A stretch of 64,000 nt of DNA from Tupaia tana (taxonomy: Eukaryota > Chordata > Mammalia > Scandentia > Tupaiidae): positions 22,454,891 to 22,518,890 of the forward strand of contig JAKSZU010000025.1 in assembly GCA_026018925.1 (NCBI GenBank), read 5' to 3'. The position numbers and the translations under genes were made by a program. A model generated the notes under the pieces. It was given only the letters and a program-made list of their open reading frames with translations, was not told the DNA's origin and did no database searches. Below are positions 44,357-56,337 of the stretch, one piece after another; the stretch's first letter is position 1, and every line of letters starts with the position of its first letter.

Positions 44357-46060
44357 ATACTCTGCAAAAAAGAATAAAGTAGATCTCATTACCTTACTGC
44401 AAGATATGTTACAGAGCTGTGGTAACCAAAACAGCCTGACAGTGGCAGAAAGACAGGCATGTAGACCAGTGGAACAGAACAGAAAACCCAGAAACAAACC
44501 CTAAAACACACAGCCAACCGATCTTTGACAAAGGATACAAGACAACCCAGTGGGGAAAAGAAAGTTTCTTCAGCAAATGGTACTGGAAGAACTAGATATC
44601 CAGCTGCAGAAAAATGAAACAGGACCCCCTATTTCACACCATTAACAAAAATAAACTCAAAATAGAGCAAAGATCTAAACACAAAGACTCAAGCAAGAAA
44701 TAATGATTGACTGTTTAAAAAAACTATTAGAATAATAATAATGATGATTGGGAAAAACATAAAAAAGATATTGAATGATGAAGTGGGGAGATTAATGTCT
44801 CTGTATTAACTGACATGCATGGCATTCCCTTTTGAAAAAGCAATGTAATACACTGTAAAGTTATATGTAATCCAATGTAATATAAAGAAGATTATGATGA
44901 TAATAAAAATAAATTAAAAAAAAAAGACTCAAGCTACAAAACTACTGGTGGAAAACATAGGGGAAACTCTCAAAGACATTGAAGTAGGCAGATTTCTTAA
45001 GTAAGACCCCTAAAGCACAGGAAATAACTCTAACAATAGTTAAGTGGGACCTACATCAAGCTGAAAGTTTTTCATAGCCAAAAAAAAAAAAAAAAATCAG
45101 AGTGAAGAGACAAACCTTAAAATGGGAAAGCATATTTGTAAACTATACTTCAGATAAGGGACTGATAACCAGAATACAAGGGAACTCAAGCAACCTACCC
45201 ACAAAAACACACACACACACACACACAAAATATCCAATTATTAAAAAGTGGACAAACAAGCTGAACAGACAACTTTCCAGGAAAGACATACAAAAGGCAT
45301 ATGAAAAAATGTTCAACATCTCTATCATAAGGGAAATGTAAATCAAAACCACAATGAGATGCCATTTAGCCCCAGTCAGAATTGCTATGATCAAAAAATA
45401 AAGAACAAGTGCCAATGAGGTTGTGGTGAAAATGGAGCCCTCTTTCACTGTTGGTGGGAAGGCAAATTTGTATAGACACTGTGGAGAACAATATGAAGAT
45501 TCCTCAAAGATATACAAATAGAACTCCCATATGACCCAGTAATACCACTTGTGGATAATTTTTGTAAGAATAGGAAAACAGAAAGACACTTGCACATCCC
45601 TGTTCACTGAAACATTACTCACAATTGCTAAGACATGGAATTAACCTAAGAGCTCAAGAACAGATGACTGGATTTAAAAGGTGGTGCATATACACTATGG
45701 AATACAGCTCAACCATAAAGAACGATGAGATCTTGTCAACTGATACAAAGTGGAAGAATATGGAAGGTTTAGTGCTAAGCGAAACAAGCCAGACTGTGGA
45801 AGACAGACTTTGTACATCCTTGCTCAATAGATACCAAATGTCTGCATTTTATGGCAGGAACTGAAAGACTGGAAGATATAATAGCAGAGCCAGCAAGTGT
45901 GGATAAGTGTGGGGAAGAGGGACTCAGTGAAAATAAAAAACATTTAACACTCACAAGAACAGAAAATATGGTAACATCTTTGGCTTGCTTGACATAACCA
46001 GGCATTTATGCACTGAGAACCCATATCGCAGCCTGTAAAAACATACAAAGATAAAAAAAA
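44357..46060 (+). mobile_element. L1 3' end (ORF2 C-terminus and 3' UTR)
   Basis: ORF2 C-terminal words: AGACCAGTGGAACAGAACAG, AAGTGGACAAACAAGC, AACCACAATGAGATGCCATT and CACTATGGAATACAGC, then a 3' UTR to about 46060. Reading frames are broken but less decayed than in the other L1 pieces. A 228-bp unit is nested at 44695. Confidence 0.9.
44695..44922 (+). mobile_element. Retroposed unit of unknown origin in L1
   Basis: The L1 sequence AAAGACTCAAGC is duplicated on both sides (44683-44694 and 44923-44934). The 228-bp insert ends in an A-rich tail (ATAATAAAAATAAATTAAAA), as retroposed DNA does. It has no tRNA-like head, A/B box or CT tract and is not one of the SINEs above. It could be a 5'-truncated LINE 3' end or an mRNA fragment. 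Confidence 0.85.
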
Positions 46061-47090
46061 AATTCCCAACCTTGGCATATAAATGCCAGAGTGAAATTTT
46101 CTGACTTTTTCTGTTTCTTATGACGAAATACGAACACTAGAAGCTTTATAGCGGTAGGAATGCAAAGGCTAGGAAAAGACTTTTATTTATAGATCTGTAC
46201 ACAAGTCCTCTCTTTTGCTAAATCTTAGACCACAAACTTCAAAACAACGAAGATCTCATTTATCAGATAGCCCTTCTTTATCTTCTTCCCATCTGTGGCA
46301 TATCGCTTGTTCTTTCACCCACCCAGAGTGATCCGGACGGTGGACAGAACCCCCTGCATCCGTACTCCTCAGTCTCAGCAAGACCGGCATCACACCCATT
46401 AGCTCATCTTTGTCAAGATACTAATTTGCTCTTTTCTTCTCTTCACTTTCTTGCAGATTAATTTTATCACCATTTGAATGGCACATTTTAAATATGACCA
46501 GAAAATCAAACTGTGATATATTTTACATTGGCAGTAGAAAGCAATCATCAGACTAGCTAGCATGAGTCACGTCTAAACATTCTCCAGTCGTTATAATGAA
46601 AAGGAATGAAGAGACTCCATGTCTGCCTCCATTGTAGCAACAATACATCCAGCAATAACCTTGTAAACAGAGCTCAGGGAGCTGGGGGAAAGATCTACTC
46701 AATGACTCAAGTCATTCCTCTTTCTAATTAAAAGAATCTCGTAAGTCTAGACATAGATTAACTTAAGTTTCTCTAAAAGACAAAAAGTAATTTGGACAAT
46801 AAAAATAATTAAACTTCCAAATATGTAAGAGCAATTCTCAAGAGATTAGGGGAGAAAAAAGCTGCTTCCTTCGAAATATAGTCTTCCAGAGTAGAACAGT
46901 TTTAGGCAATTCTAAGAGTACTAAAATAGTTTCATTTTGCACTCAAATTGATCTCCAAAGACCTTCCAAAATATTTTAATAAGTTGACCTTGGCCTTATG
47001 TATGTGCAGATTTTGAAGAAGCGAACACCTCTATGAGGTGATCAGTCAAATTGTCCATGGTTTGCTTGATGTAAGAAGGATTGAATGTTT
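46060..47090. other. AT-rich intergenic stretch
   Basis: No gene, RNA or named repeat seen. Confidence 0.5.
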
Positions 47091-47330
47091 AAGTAGTCAA
47101 ATCTATTGATCTGTTCCTTTGCAATTTTTTCTATTGCTTTTATGCTCCGAAAGTCCTTCCTTGTGCTAAGACTGGTTCAATATTTACCTCCAACTTCTTC
47201 CAGTTCTTTTCAGATTCCTTTTTTATGTAGGTAATTGGTTAACTCTTCAACTCCTAGAATTTATTTTAAAGTATTGTAGTAAACATTTATTGTATTTTTG
47301 GCAGACCAGCAGCTATGATACATCCTCCTG
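47090..47330 (-). mobile_element. L1-type antisense fragment
   Basis: CTCCGAAAGTCCTTCCTTGT and CTCCTAGAATTTATTTTAAAG are like the antisense of old L1 (L1M) ORF2 sequence. Confidence 0.5.
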
Positions 47331-47707
47331 GATGTGTCTCTACATATATGTGTATCTGTGTGTATGTGTTGGTGTGTATTTGTAAGGAGTATTCCCATCT
47401 TATCAGTTTGTACTACCCCACAATAGTGTTAAATCAAACAATATTGGCCTGAGAAGACCTCCGTACTCATATACTTGAGTTCTTGTAAACAAACTACAAC
47501 CTCACTTTGAAGTCTACTTCGTTAATGTTGATGATACTATTGTATTGTATGCTCATTTGGACTGGGGTGAAATTATTCTTGTTGGAAAATTTACTTTACA
47601 AGCTAAGTGATATATAGTGATTGAATGTATAAAAGAAATTAAAATAATTTTTAAAAATATCACAGTGATAGCCAATCATAGCAGCCATGCTATAGACAAA
47701 CCACCTT

Positions 47708-47878
47708 TTTAAAAAAAATTATTTATTTATTATTAATATTATTTTTTCACATGAGTTTTGCCAGAGAAAGACAGACAGAGGGGGAGAGTGAGAAAACAAG
47801 CTGCCAGGTCCAGGACTCAAATCATGGCCAGCCATGTGGGAATTCCAGCACCTTAACCACCATGCCACCTGCTGGCCC
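47708..47878 (-). mobile_element. SINE-B with target duplication
   Basis: Reverse SINE-B ending CATGCCACCTGCTGGCCC. The flanks ACAAACCACCTTTTTAA and ACAAGCCACCCTTTAA are the imperfect target duplication. Confidence 0.92.
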
Positions 47879-48299
47879 AACAAGCCACCCTTTAAGCAGT
47901 GTCCACAAGGCGAACACAAAGCTGTACCCAATCCAGCTGCTTCTCTTCCTCATTTCCTTCACTTCTGTTTTCTGTATATCACTTTCCTTTTCCTGCCCAT
48001 AAAAGTTATTTGGCCACACAGTGCCTTGGAGTTCCTTGGAAGCCATTCCAGGGGCTGCCCAAATTGAGAATTGGTTTTGCTTCATTAAATTTTGCTAAAT
48101 GAGATTTGTCTAAAGTTTTCAATGGTAGAAACCAGAAATTGGATGTTCCAGCTGCCTTCGCAAATAGGACAGTCATGTGACCAAGGCTCCACCAATCAGA
48201 TAGTTCCATGTGAAATTTTAATTTGGAAACCAGTGATGAGGACTAGGGTCCTGCAGAAATCTATTCTGGGGAGAGTAGTGCCACAGGCACCCAGAATTT

Positions 48300-48585
48300 A
48301 GAGGCAGTGATGTCAGAGGTTCTGTGGCCTCATCCTGTGCCCAGCTTTAGTGGTGACATCTGGAGGTTGACGCCTGGGAGGAGAGCGATAGGATTCAGAC
48401 TAGAGCTGGCCTGTGCTGTAAGTTGGGCTTTGCCCCTGGCTACATAGTCCTCAGGCCCAAATCTTGTCCGTCTTAGAGAGTTTCAGAACTATCATATCCT
48501 TTAATAAGATAATAATTTCCTTTTTCACTTATACTACCTAGTTTCTATTGAATGCAACCAAAAACACGGACTAATTCAAGTATGC
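48300..48585 (+). mobile_element. Ancient LTR-like fragment
   Basis: TGGCTACATAGTCCTCAGGC, TTATACTACCTAGTTTCTAT and TGAATGCAACCAAAAACACG resemble the 3' part of an old mammalian LTR; family not named. Confidence 0.45.
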
Positions 48586-49294
48586 TGTGAGGTAAGAATT
48601 TATTTTTTCCCAAAATAACTAATCAATTGCCTCATATGAATTGTTGAATAATCATTATCATCATCATCTTTTTTTCTCCAACTAACTTGAAATGCCATCT
48701 TATCTTCTTAAATACACTGGGGTCAGTTTCTGTGCTCTTGGTTGTGTTTGATTGATCAACAGTCAGTTAAATTGTCTGGAAAAGGAAGGAAAGCAGACGA
48801 CCACAAACCTCATTCTGGGCTGTGACAGTCCATCTCTGCTTTCTGATTCCACCCACAGGTAATTGTGTTCTTGCCTTGACTGCTATTCATATCGTTTACA
48901 GTAATATGATTTTAACATTCTGAGTCACCACTCTGAGCTTTTCCTTGGACAGAGCCAGCTGTGGAGATGTCTAACCCTCTCCATACCTGTGCTGAGCAAA
49001 CAACCTGATGGCAGAATTCTGTAACTTAGGCGGGTGGGGCTAGCAAACTAAAATTTGGGTGATTCCATTTCATTGTGGAACAAGTTGGTGTAGACAGCTA
49101 TCGATCTTCCTATCCTTGTAAGAAGGGTGGAAATTAAGAAACAAGTATCAGTAACCCTGTGATTAAGTGGACAATGGCCAGGATTGATGTCAGGGGCTCC
49201 CTGATGCCTCATCCTTTTTTTTTAAGCCAGGTGTTCCTACATAAACTCCTCTTACAAGCCTCAGATAGTAAACACAGGTAGAGGAATCTTTTAC

Positions 49295-49394
49295 TTTTTT
49301 CTGGAGGGCACACATGCTCAGGTCCAAGACTCAAACCTCAGGTTTAGCCATGTGGGATCCAACTGCCTTAACCACCAGGCCATGAAGCCAGCCC
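49295..49394 (-). mobile_element. Internally deleted SINE
   Basis: GGAGGGCACACATGCTCAG joins directly to GTCCAAGACTCAAACC and ACCACCAGGCCATG: the CT-end side and the head are kept but the body is gone. Confidence 0.72.
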
Positions 49395-49544
49395 AAGAGT
49401 CTTACTATGAGCATCATAAGAATCAGATTCAGGAAAGAAAAAAAAAAATAGGAGCCAAGTTTAAATCCCACTTCTACCACTCACTGGCTGCGTGACGTTT
49501 GGCAGCAGGCTCTATATATGGAACAACGGCCACATCAAGGTCTG

Positions 49545-49945
49545 GAGGGGTGTATTATTTTCTCAGAATTTTCATAAAAGTTACCACACACTGGGTAAAA
49601 TTATTCTCTCACAGTTTGGAGGCTATAAATAGAGAAATCGAGGTGCTGGTAGGGTTGGTTTCCTCTCCTCTATCTTCTAGTGGTGGCCAGCAGTCATTGG
49701 CATTCCTTGGTTTGTAGACACACCACTCCAATCTCTGCTTTATCTTCACATCCCCTTCCTCTCTGTGTGTTTCTGGGTCTTCTTTAGTTCCCATAAGGAC
49801 AGCAGTCATTGGATATGGGGCTTACCCGAAATCCAAGATCTCATCTTGAGATCCTTAATACATCTATGAAAACCGTTTCTAAATAAAGTCACACTGAAGC
49901 TCAGGATACGCATGAATTTGGGGGACACTATTCCATCCATTTCAA
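49545..49945 (-). mobile_element. MLT1-type LTR
   Basis: CATAAAAGTTACCACACACT, CTCACAGTTTGGAGGC, CTAGTGGTGGCCAGCAGTC, CATTCCTTGGTTTGTAG and GGGGGACACTATTCCATCC keep the reverse MLT1 order. Confidence 0.75.
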
Positions 49946-50339
49946 AAGACAAGGTCAGATCAAAGAGTAGGGTCTGACAGGTCAGGGCCTGATTTCTGCA
50001 CTCTGATTTGGATGTCAAGAGCCAAAATGAGCATTGGGTCATAACCAGAGAGTTGAATAAAGGAATAAGCCCAGCTCGTAACAGAGGAGAAAGGTAAGAG
50101 GGAGAAGTGGGGGCATCATCAAGACCAACAGGAAAGGCTGGGGACCTTGGAACAGTGTGAGCATCACCTGAGGACCAAGGGAGATCGGGCAGCCAAGATG
50201 TTCACTTCTCTAGTTACCTACACTGCTTTCCTGTTTCCATGGTAATCCATTCTGAATCCACCGAATTGGGTCCCAGCTGCGTTGGCTCCCCACGAGCCAA
50301 GTCACTGGTTCCCATGTGGTCACTGAGTTGATGCAACCT

Positions 50340-50532
50340 TTTTTGGAGTGTTATTTGACAATATCTATCAAACAAATATACATATGTAGCCCACTGACAG
50401 AAACACACTTTTAGAAATTGAACCTTCGTGGGACAATGACATGGTGATAATGGGGCTTCATACCACATGGCTGACTGTGCAGTTTGAATCCTGGACCTGG
50501 AAGCTTGGAAACCACACTGGAAGCATGTGTGT

Positions 50533-50563
<31 letters not shown>

Positions 50564-50627
50564 CCTAAAATTCTCAAAAAAGAAATGGAGGAGAAAAAAT
50601 TGAGGTGTGGCCATCCCCCATGAGGTG

Positions 50628-50670
<43 letters not shown>

Positions 50671-51070
50671 AAGCACATGCACCCTCTAAAACATTGAAAA
50701 AGCAAAAGAAAGAAATTAAACTTTCAGAAATACTAATGCCATTCTGGAAAGGTATGTGTACAAAAATGTTTACTGCTGTATTATTTATAATAATAGATAA
50801 CAGACATTAATTGGAGACCGGTTAAATAAATAATGGTATAATCAGATTATGGCACTGTTATGCAGCCTTTGGTAAGAATGAGGTAAAAGTATATATGTTG
50901 ATCTGGAATGCATCCATTGTGTACTCTTAAGTAAAATAAACTATTGCAGAACAGTATAAAAATAGTCCCGGTGACTAACAGAGTGAAAACTAAGGTTGAG
51001 CAGAGGGAAGATTTTCTTTACACATATATGTACTGTTTCATTTTTTCAAAGAAAAAAATTTGAAATGCAT
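50340..51070 (+). mobile_element. L1 (or HAL1-like) 3' fragment
   Basis: AAAATGTTTACTGCTGTATT, GGAGACCGGTTAAATAAATA, GCACTGTTATGCAGCC and AAGAATGAGGTAAAAG follow old L1/HAL1 3' sequence. A SINE splits it. Confidence 0.75.
50428..50702 (+). mobile_element. SINE-A-like copy with internal (GT)n
   Basis: The GTGCATGTG-like stretch of the body has expanded into a (GT)n run (50527-50563), and the CT end into (CT)n (50632-50664). The likely target duplication is AAGAAATTRAAC-like on both sides. Confidence 0.85.
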
Positions 51071-51074
51071 AATA

Positions 51075-52370
51075 AGTTTTTGTACTGTCTGAAACAGTTC
51101 ATCATAGTACATATTTGTTAATTTATCTGTCATCAAAAGAGCACTTTGCCTCAAAGAATGGTCTAGCTAGTGGGCAAAATGTTTGCAATCTTCTGTGAAG
51201 TTGTAGTATTACAACTGAAATTTATTTTGTCAATATCTTTTGAATTAACTGAATAAAATTTTTCTTTTGAATAAATAATCTAGAGAAATTCAAATATAAT
51301 TTGTTAACAGTGATTATGTCTAGAGTTGGACTGGGAAGGGTGGACTAATGGAGGGTAGGGATATACCATTAGTGTCTTAAATGTTTGCAATAATTATATA
51401 TATTAATTTGGTGACAACTAAAATCAAAGAAAAATTACAAGACAAAAAGCAAAAGAAGTAGGCAGAAATATCATTACCCAAGGTCAGCAGCTTTTACTGA
51501 TTTTTCTTTAATCTCTGTCTCTACAAATAGAGAGAATGGCTGGGAATATTTAGAAGCTGAACACAGTCTAATCAACCACACTTGGCATTTATTCTAAGGT
51601 GTTCAGGGAATGGGAAGATATTACTGCAAAGCCATTAGCTATTATTCTGCAGTTCTTTGGAAAGTAAAAAGAAGCCCTCTAAAAATGAGAAAAGGTCACG
51701 ATTCTACACAAAATGAAAAGAGTGACCTTGGTATTACAGCCTGGGCATTTCTAACTCTGTTTTCATCGCTGGAAAGGTATTAGAGAAGATCCGTAAGTAA
51801 AAATGCAGCTGCCAGAAGGTAGATGAAGCTCTGAGGGCAAGGGAGGGGGCGCCGTAACGAAATGGCTGCTTCAGCTTCCTAATCACAGAGATGGGTGGCA
51901 CTGCTGGTCCTCTAAAGGTGGCTCTGAGCAAAGTCAACACGCCATTCCTGGAGTCAGGTGTGTGGGTGGATCATGATGAAGACACAATCGGGACTCAGCA
52001 GCAGAAACCCAGCTCAGCGTGTAAGCTAGGAGACTGCCTTGGCTTTCTCAGTGGCACCTCCAGCTGGATTCAGGTCAGAAAGGTGCTGATGTATATAAAC
52101 TCTTCATTCTTCTGTATCGATTCCATTTCCAGTGGCTTCTTTCTCCTGTGGCTCTTCCTCAAGTTCCATGTCCAGTAAAAAGGAGGCTCGTCTCCACGCC
52201 ACTCTCAGAATAATTTCATTTGGCTCTGAGGAGTCACTGGCTAACTTTCAGTGGTGCTCAGATGGCAGGTTACTCTAATATCTCCTCTGGAACCACTGGC
52301 TGGCTCAGATTCACAAGGACCTCAAAACCCAAGAGTGGAGAAACTGATTCCAATAAAAATTGGGATGGTA
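51075..52370. other. Intergenic, no gene seen
   Basis: AT-rich at first, then mixed. The frame at 51891-52178 has no known motif. Confidence 0.45.
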
Positions 52371-52374
52371 TCGG

Positions 52375-52680
52375 AAAAGGGGTAAAGGATTCTGGGTAAA
52401 CAATTAATGTCCACTACAGTCACATGGGACAAATCACCAAAAATACCTAGGTCTGTTTTCTCATCTGTAAATGGATATAAAATACCCAGTAATGGATAAC
52501 ACATATGTTGATGTGCTTGACTGAGCGAATATACAGTGTACTCTGGATGGGAAATCTCATTTTGTATGCAGTAATGATGTACAGTGAATGAATGTAAATA
52601 AATAAATAAATAAAATTTTTTAAATGCCCAGTAATGTAAATGAAAGCATTCATAATTCAGAGAGCACTATTCAAATATAA
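52375..52680 (-). mobile_element. MIR split by a small insertion
   Basis: GTCTGTTTTCTCATCTGTAA and AATACCCAGTAATG are followed, after a 127-bp insert, by AAATGAAAGCATTCATAATT, which continues the MIR. Confidence 0.65.
52495..52621 (+). mobile_element. 127-bp retroposed unit of unknown origin
   Basis: Flanked by AAATACCCAGTAATG (52480-52494) and AAATGCCCAGTAATG (52622-52636), one mismatch. It ends in AATAAATAAATAAATAAAA and has no tRNA-like head or CT tract. The last 40 bases (GTGAATGAATGTAAATAAAT) loosely recall sequence near 47610-47640. Confidence 0.8.
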
Positions 52681-52699
52681 GATAATTAATATCACTATT

Positions 52700-52866
52700 G
52701 GGGGGCGGCAGGTGGCATGGTGGTTAAGGGAACTGGACTCCCACATGGCTGATTGCAGTTCGAGTCCTGGACCTGATGGCTTGCTTTCTCAGTCTCTCTC
52801 TCTCCTACCCCCCCCCCCCAAATCAAAATACATAAATAAAGTTGAATAAAATAACTCTTTAAAAAA
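52700..52866 (+). mobile_element. SINE-B copy
   Basis: GGGCGGCAGGTGGCATGG head, AGTTCGAGTCC B box, CT and C runs, then AATCAAAATACATAAATAAA. ATCACTAYT flanks both ends. Confidence 0.93.
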
Positions 52867-53224
52867 ATCACTACTGACCTTGAATGATAGGAATGAAAAT
52901 TCAAATGAGCAAAGAAAAAAGAGAGAGAGATCACCCTGAAAAAGGTATCCTACGCGTGGATAGGGAGCTATCTCGAAACACGATCCAACATACCAGCTGT
53001 GAACTGGCTTGAAGAGTGCCTGGGCAGATGGTGGCAGCGGTGAGCATCAACATACAACACATGACTACAGCAGCAGAGGTAAATTAACCTGGGCCACAAA
53101 TTCTTAAAAGAAGATGCTAAAAGGCAAAACTAAAGAGACAATAAAAATATCAGTAGTTGTGAGGAAGTGAGGGGGGATGAATAAATGGAGCACAAAGAAT
53201 TTTGTTTCAATTTATATATGTTTT

Positions 53225-53430
53225 TTTCCCAAGAAAGAGAGAGAAAGACAGGCACACCTGCCAAGGTCTCACCACACTCACTCTATCCCCTTCGGCCTCC
53301 CGGACAGCCTCAATACAGGCTCACTGCCATGCCAGCATGTTCAGGTCAGTCCCGAATCCCAACCCGGGCCACCTGTGTGGCTCCAGCACTGCACAGTGGC
53401 ATTACACCTGTGCCACCACAGTGGGCCAAG
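53225..53430 (-). mobile_element. Old SINE copy, family uncertain
   Basis: A GA-rich left end, CAACCCGGGCCACCTGTGTG and GGCATTACACCTGTGCC on plus fit a reversed tRNA-SINE with strong divergence. Confidence 0.55.
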
Positions 53431-53439
53431 AGGGTTTTT

Positions 53440-53713
53440 ATAGCAGTGAGACTACTCCAAGTGACACAGTGATAGGTGTTGTGACCTATCGTTACAAATA
53501 CACTGTGACTCAAATAGCAACCCTGGCAGCTTAAACAACACACTGGGCAGGTGTGCTGAGGTGCCCCAAATCCTGCCAGGATAGAGAAATGGAGCAGAAG
53601 GGACTGCAGCCTGACTACCCCTCTGAGGGTAGGGTGATTTCTCCTCCTCTCTCTTTCTTCTCTGTCTCCTCTGGCAAGCATATGTACCCTCTGGCAATTA
53701 AAAAAAAAAAAAG
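53440..53713 (+). mobile_element. Old SINE-A-like copy
   Basis: GTGACTCAAATAGCAACCC, GCAGCTTAAACAACACACTG, AGAAATGGAGCAGAAGGG and ACCCTCTGGCAATTAA plus A tail. Confidence 0.75.
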
Positions 53714-53719
53714 ACGAAG

Positions 53720-54180
53720 AAGAGAAAACATGACAATTTATGTAAGAATAATTTCTGACACTGATGTAGGAAATATCTGTCTGGAGCTGGGAATAAGCGA
53801 AGACTCAGCATCTGGAAGATCAAGGGAGAACATTCCGTTTTAACAGTCAGGGATTGGGAACCCCAGCAGCAAACCGTGGTGGGAACCTGAAGTGAGTTCC
53901 AAAAACAGATTCTCTTCTCAAAATGTAAATAAATGTAAATAAAGGCTCACTCGGCCTGCCTCTGTTCCCTGGCTCCCTGAATGACCTTGGGTCGGCACTA
54001 CACACATTTAGAAAGATAAAGGCATTAAAGTTTGTTTTATGAAAAGCAAACATTTGTCCAACATTTAACTTGTTAAGGGCTGCGTGGGCAGAGCCATTAG
54101 ATAGTATTTATTCCTCCAGAGGAAATACAGGCCTTTTTTCACTACCATGGTAGAATGGAGTATCCATCAGACAGTAGCGT
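53720..54180. other. Intergenic, no feature seen
   Basis: No recognisable repeat or gene. Confidence 0.4.
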
Positions 54181-54720
54181 GGAAGGCTGTCACCTGCTTT
54201 AAATCTCACCTCTACCGAGACCTTGGCAAGTGCCTCAAGACCTCAGGGTGTCATTTTCCTCATCTATAGCATGGGTGTGTTCTAGTCTGTTCCTTGCTAA
54301 CAGTAGATACCCGAATCTGGGTAATTTAAGGAAATAGAGGTTTATTTAGCTCACAGTTTAGGAGATCAAAAGTCAAAGGGCCGTATCTGGTGAGTCTCCT
54401 TGCTGGTGGATAACATGGCAAGAGAATGAGGTAGAACAAGACCATGTCTGTGCCCTTGTCTCCTTCCCTCTCCTTGCAAATCCTGCAGGACTCAATCCCA
54501 GGGACCCCACTCTCATGTCAAATCACTTCCCAAGGGCCCCGTATGTCAACACTGTAATCACATTAAGTCTCCTCTTAATACCTTCGCAATACAACTAGAT
54601 TCCATTGCATGAACTTTCAGGAACATATTCAAGCCATAGCAGGGAGTAATGTGGATAATTACTTTGTAAGTATGCTGGGAGGTATCTAAATGAATTAACA
54701 CATGAAAACTCTAAAGTGCA
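54180..54720 (-). mobile_element. MIR interrupted by a MaLR LTR
   Basis: CTTGGCAAGTGCCTCAAGACC and TTTTCCTCATCTATAGCATG stand left of the LTR; GTGGATAATTACTTTGTAAG and AAATGAATTAACACATGAA continue the MIR to its right. Confidence 0.65.
54272..54650 (-). mobile_element. MaLR solo LTR nested in MIR
   Basis: TGTTCTAGTCTGTTCCTTGC, GAATCTGGGTAATTTAAGG, GGTTTATTTAGCTCACAG and TTCAAGCCATAGCA span a complete reverse-oriented MaLR LTR with no internal region. Confidence 0.8.
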
Positions 54721-54779
54721 ACCAACAGATAGTAGCCAAAAGCATTATTATCATAACTAGTCAAAGTATATTAATAAGG

Positions 54780-54942
54780 GGGCTAGTAGGTGACATGGTG
54801 AAGGCACTGGACACTCCCACATGGCCAACCACGGTTCAAGTCCCAAACCTGGCGGCTTGCTTTCTCACTTTCTTTCCCTCTCTCTCGTCAAATTAAAATA
54901 AAATTAATGAATAAAAAAATTAATAATTATTTTTTTAAAATC
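54780..54942 (+). mobile_element. SINE-B with 12-bp target duplication
   Basis: Flanked by ATATTAATAAGG at 54768-54779 and 54943-54954. The head has lost a few bases (GGTGACATGGTGAAGGC). Confidence 0.94.
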
Positions 54943-55322
54943 ATATTAATAAGGAGGATTACCCATGTACACAGGTGGGAAATCAGGATTTCAATTGGAC
55001 TAAATTTTTTTGATTGTGTGTCTTCTAAACTGAATGCCCCCTGAGATTAGAAAAGGGAAATTTTTAAAACTACCATTTATTAAAATCTATAAGGATCAGA
55101 ACTATGTCTGTCTTGGCTTATTACTTCACTCTTATCACATAAAATAGTGACAAGATCAGATCACATTTGGTGTTCCATACATTGTACGTCAAGTAATTGC
55201 TTTATTTAATCCTTACAATACCAAAAGGTGTACATCATTACCATTTTAAGTGGAACCTAAATAAAACAAAGCCATCTTACAAGAAACACAAATCTGATCT
55301 GATGGCTCTTAAGGCAACATAT

Positions 55323-55394
55323 GTGGGATTAAGGCACTGGACTCCCACATGGCAAACCATGGTTCAAATCCTGGACCTGGCAGCTTGCTTTCTT

Positions 55395-55447
<53 letters not shown>

Positions 55448-55515
55448 AAATTAAAATAATAATAATAATAATAATGATGAATAAAAGTAAATACAATAAT
55501 TCTTTAAAAAAAATA
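55323..55515 (+). mobile_element. SINE-B with truncated head
   Basis: Starts at GTGGGATTAAGGCACTGG and contains a (CT)n run (55405-55443) and AATAATAATAATAAT. AAGGCAACATA and AAAGCAACATA flank it. Confidence 0.88.
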
Positions 55516-55519
55516 AAAG

Positions 55520-56335
55520 CAACATAGATCCTCTTTCTAGACTCAAGATTCCACTCACCAAGGAGCTACCCATGTCATCTCTCCTCTCTCCTCATAGCAC
55601 CAAACTTTCTCAGCCACCAAATAGCCTCTATCCATCTCTCCTTTCCACTCCCAAATAATTTTCCCCCTATGGTACTCCAGTATCTTTTTTTTTTCCCTAA
55701 AAAATGGTATTTTTATTTATATGATATAGTTTCAAGCAAAACAATAGCATAATTAAAAATTCTTATGTTACTGTGGTTTAAACGAGTCCACCTGCAGTTC
55801 TCCCAGAGGATTTTGGCCCCTGGTTTCCACTGGTCTTAGTCAGACTTGCTCCTCTACATTGTTTTAAACACTGAAGCAAATACTTTGTTTTGGTTCCACA
55901 AATATCCCTCTACACACTCGACCTAATTTTTTCCTCCTAGAAAGGCATCTTTTATCACCATGATGTGACTCTACTTTCTACTTTAAAATCACCAGGTTCT
56001 TCCAGACTCATCCTATTTTCCTTTTTACTCTCATCGTCCTAAAATGGCATTCCTCACTATGTATCAGGACTTCTCTCATCCAGAAACCCTTCATTCTGGA
56101 GTGGTTAGTTTTCTCAGTATCTTTTCAGGGCCATTTAGAATAGATTCGTAATTTTATCCACTAAAAAATGAACTGATTTACAATTTCTAGGGCAGACATT
56201 ATTAAAGCACAAGGCCTTCAGCAAAACACAAGATAGGCTTTCCTTAAAACAAACAAGTTGCCTTTGGCTTGTTACAGTTTAGGCCACTGCATTAGTTGAT
56301 CTTGACTCCAAGACAAAAGTTCTCAATATCTGCTA
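55520..56335. other. Intergenic, no gene seen
   Basis: AT-rich; no repeat or coding signal that I can support. Confidence 0.45.
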
Positions 56336-56337
56336 TA

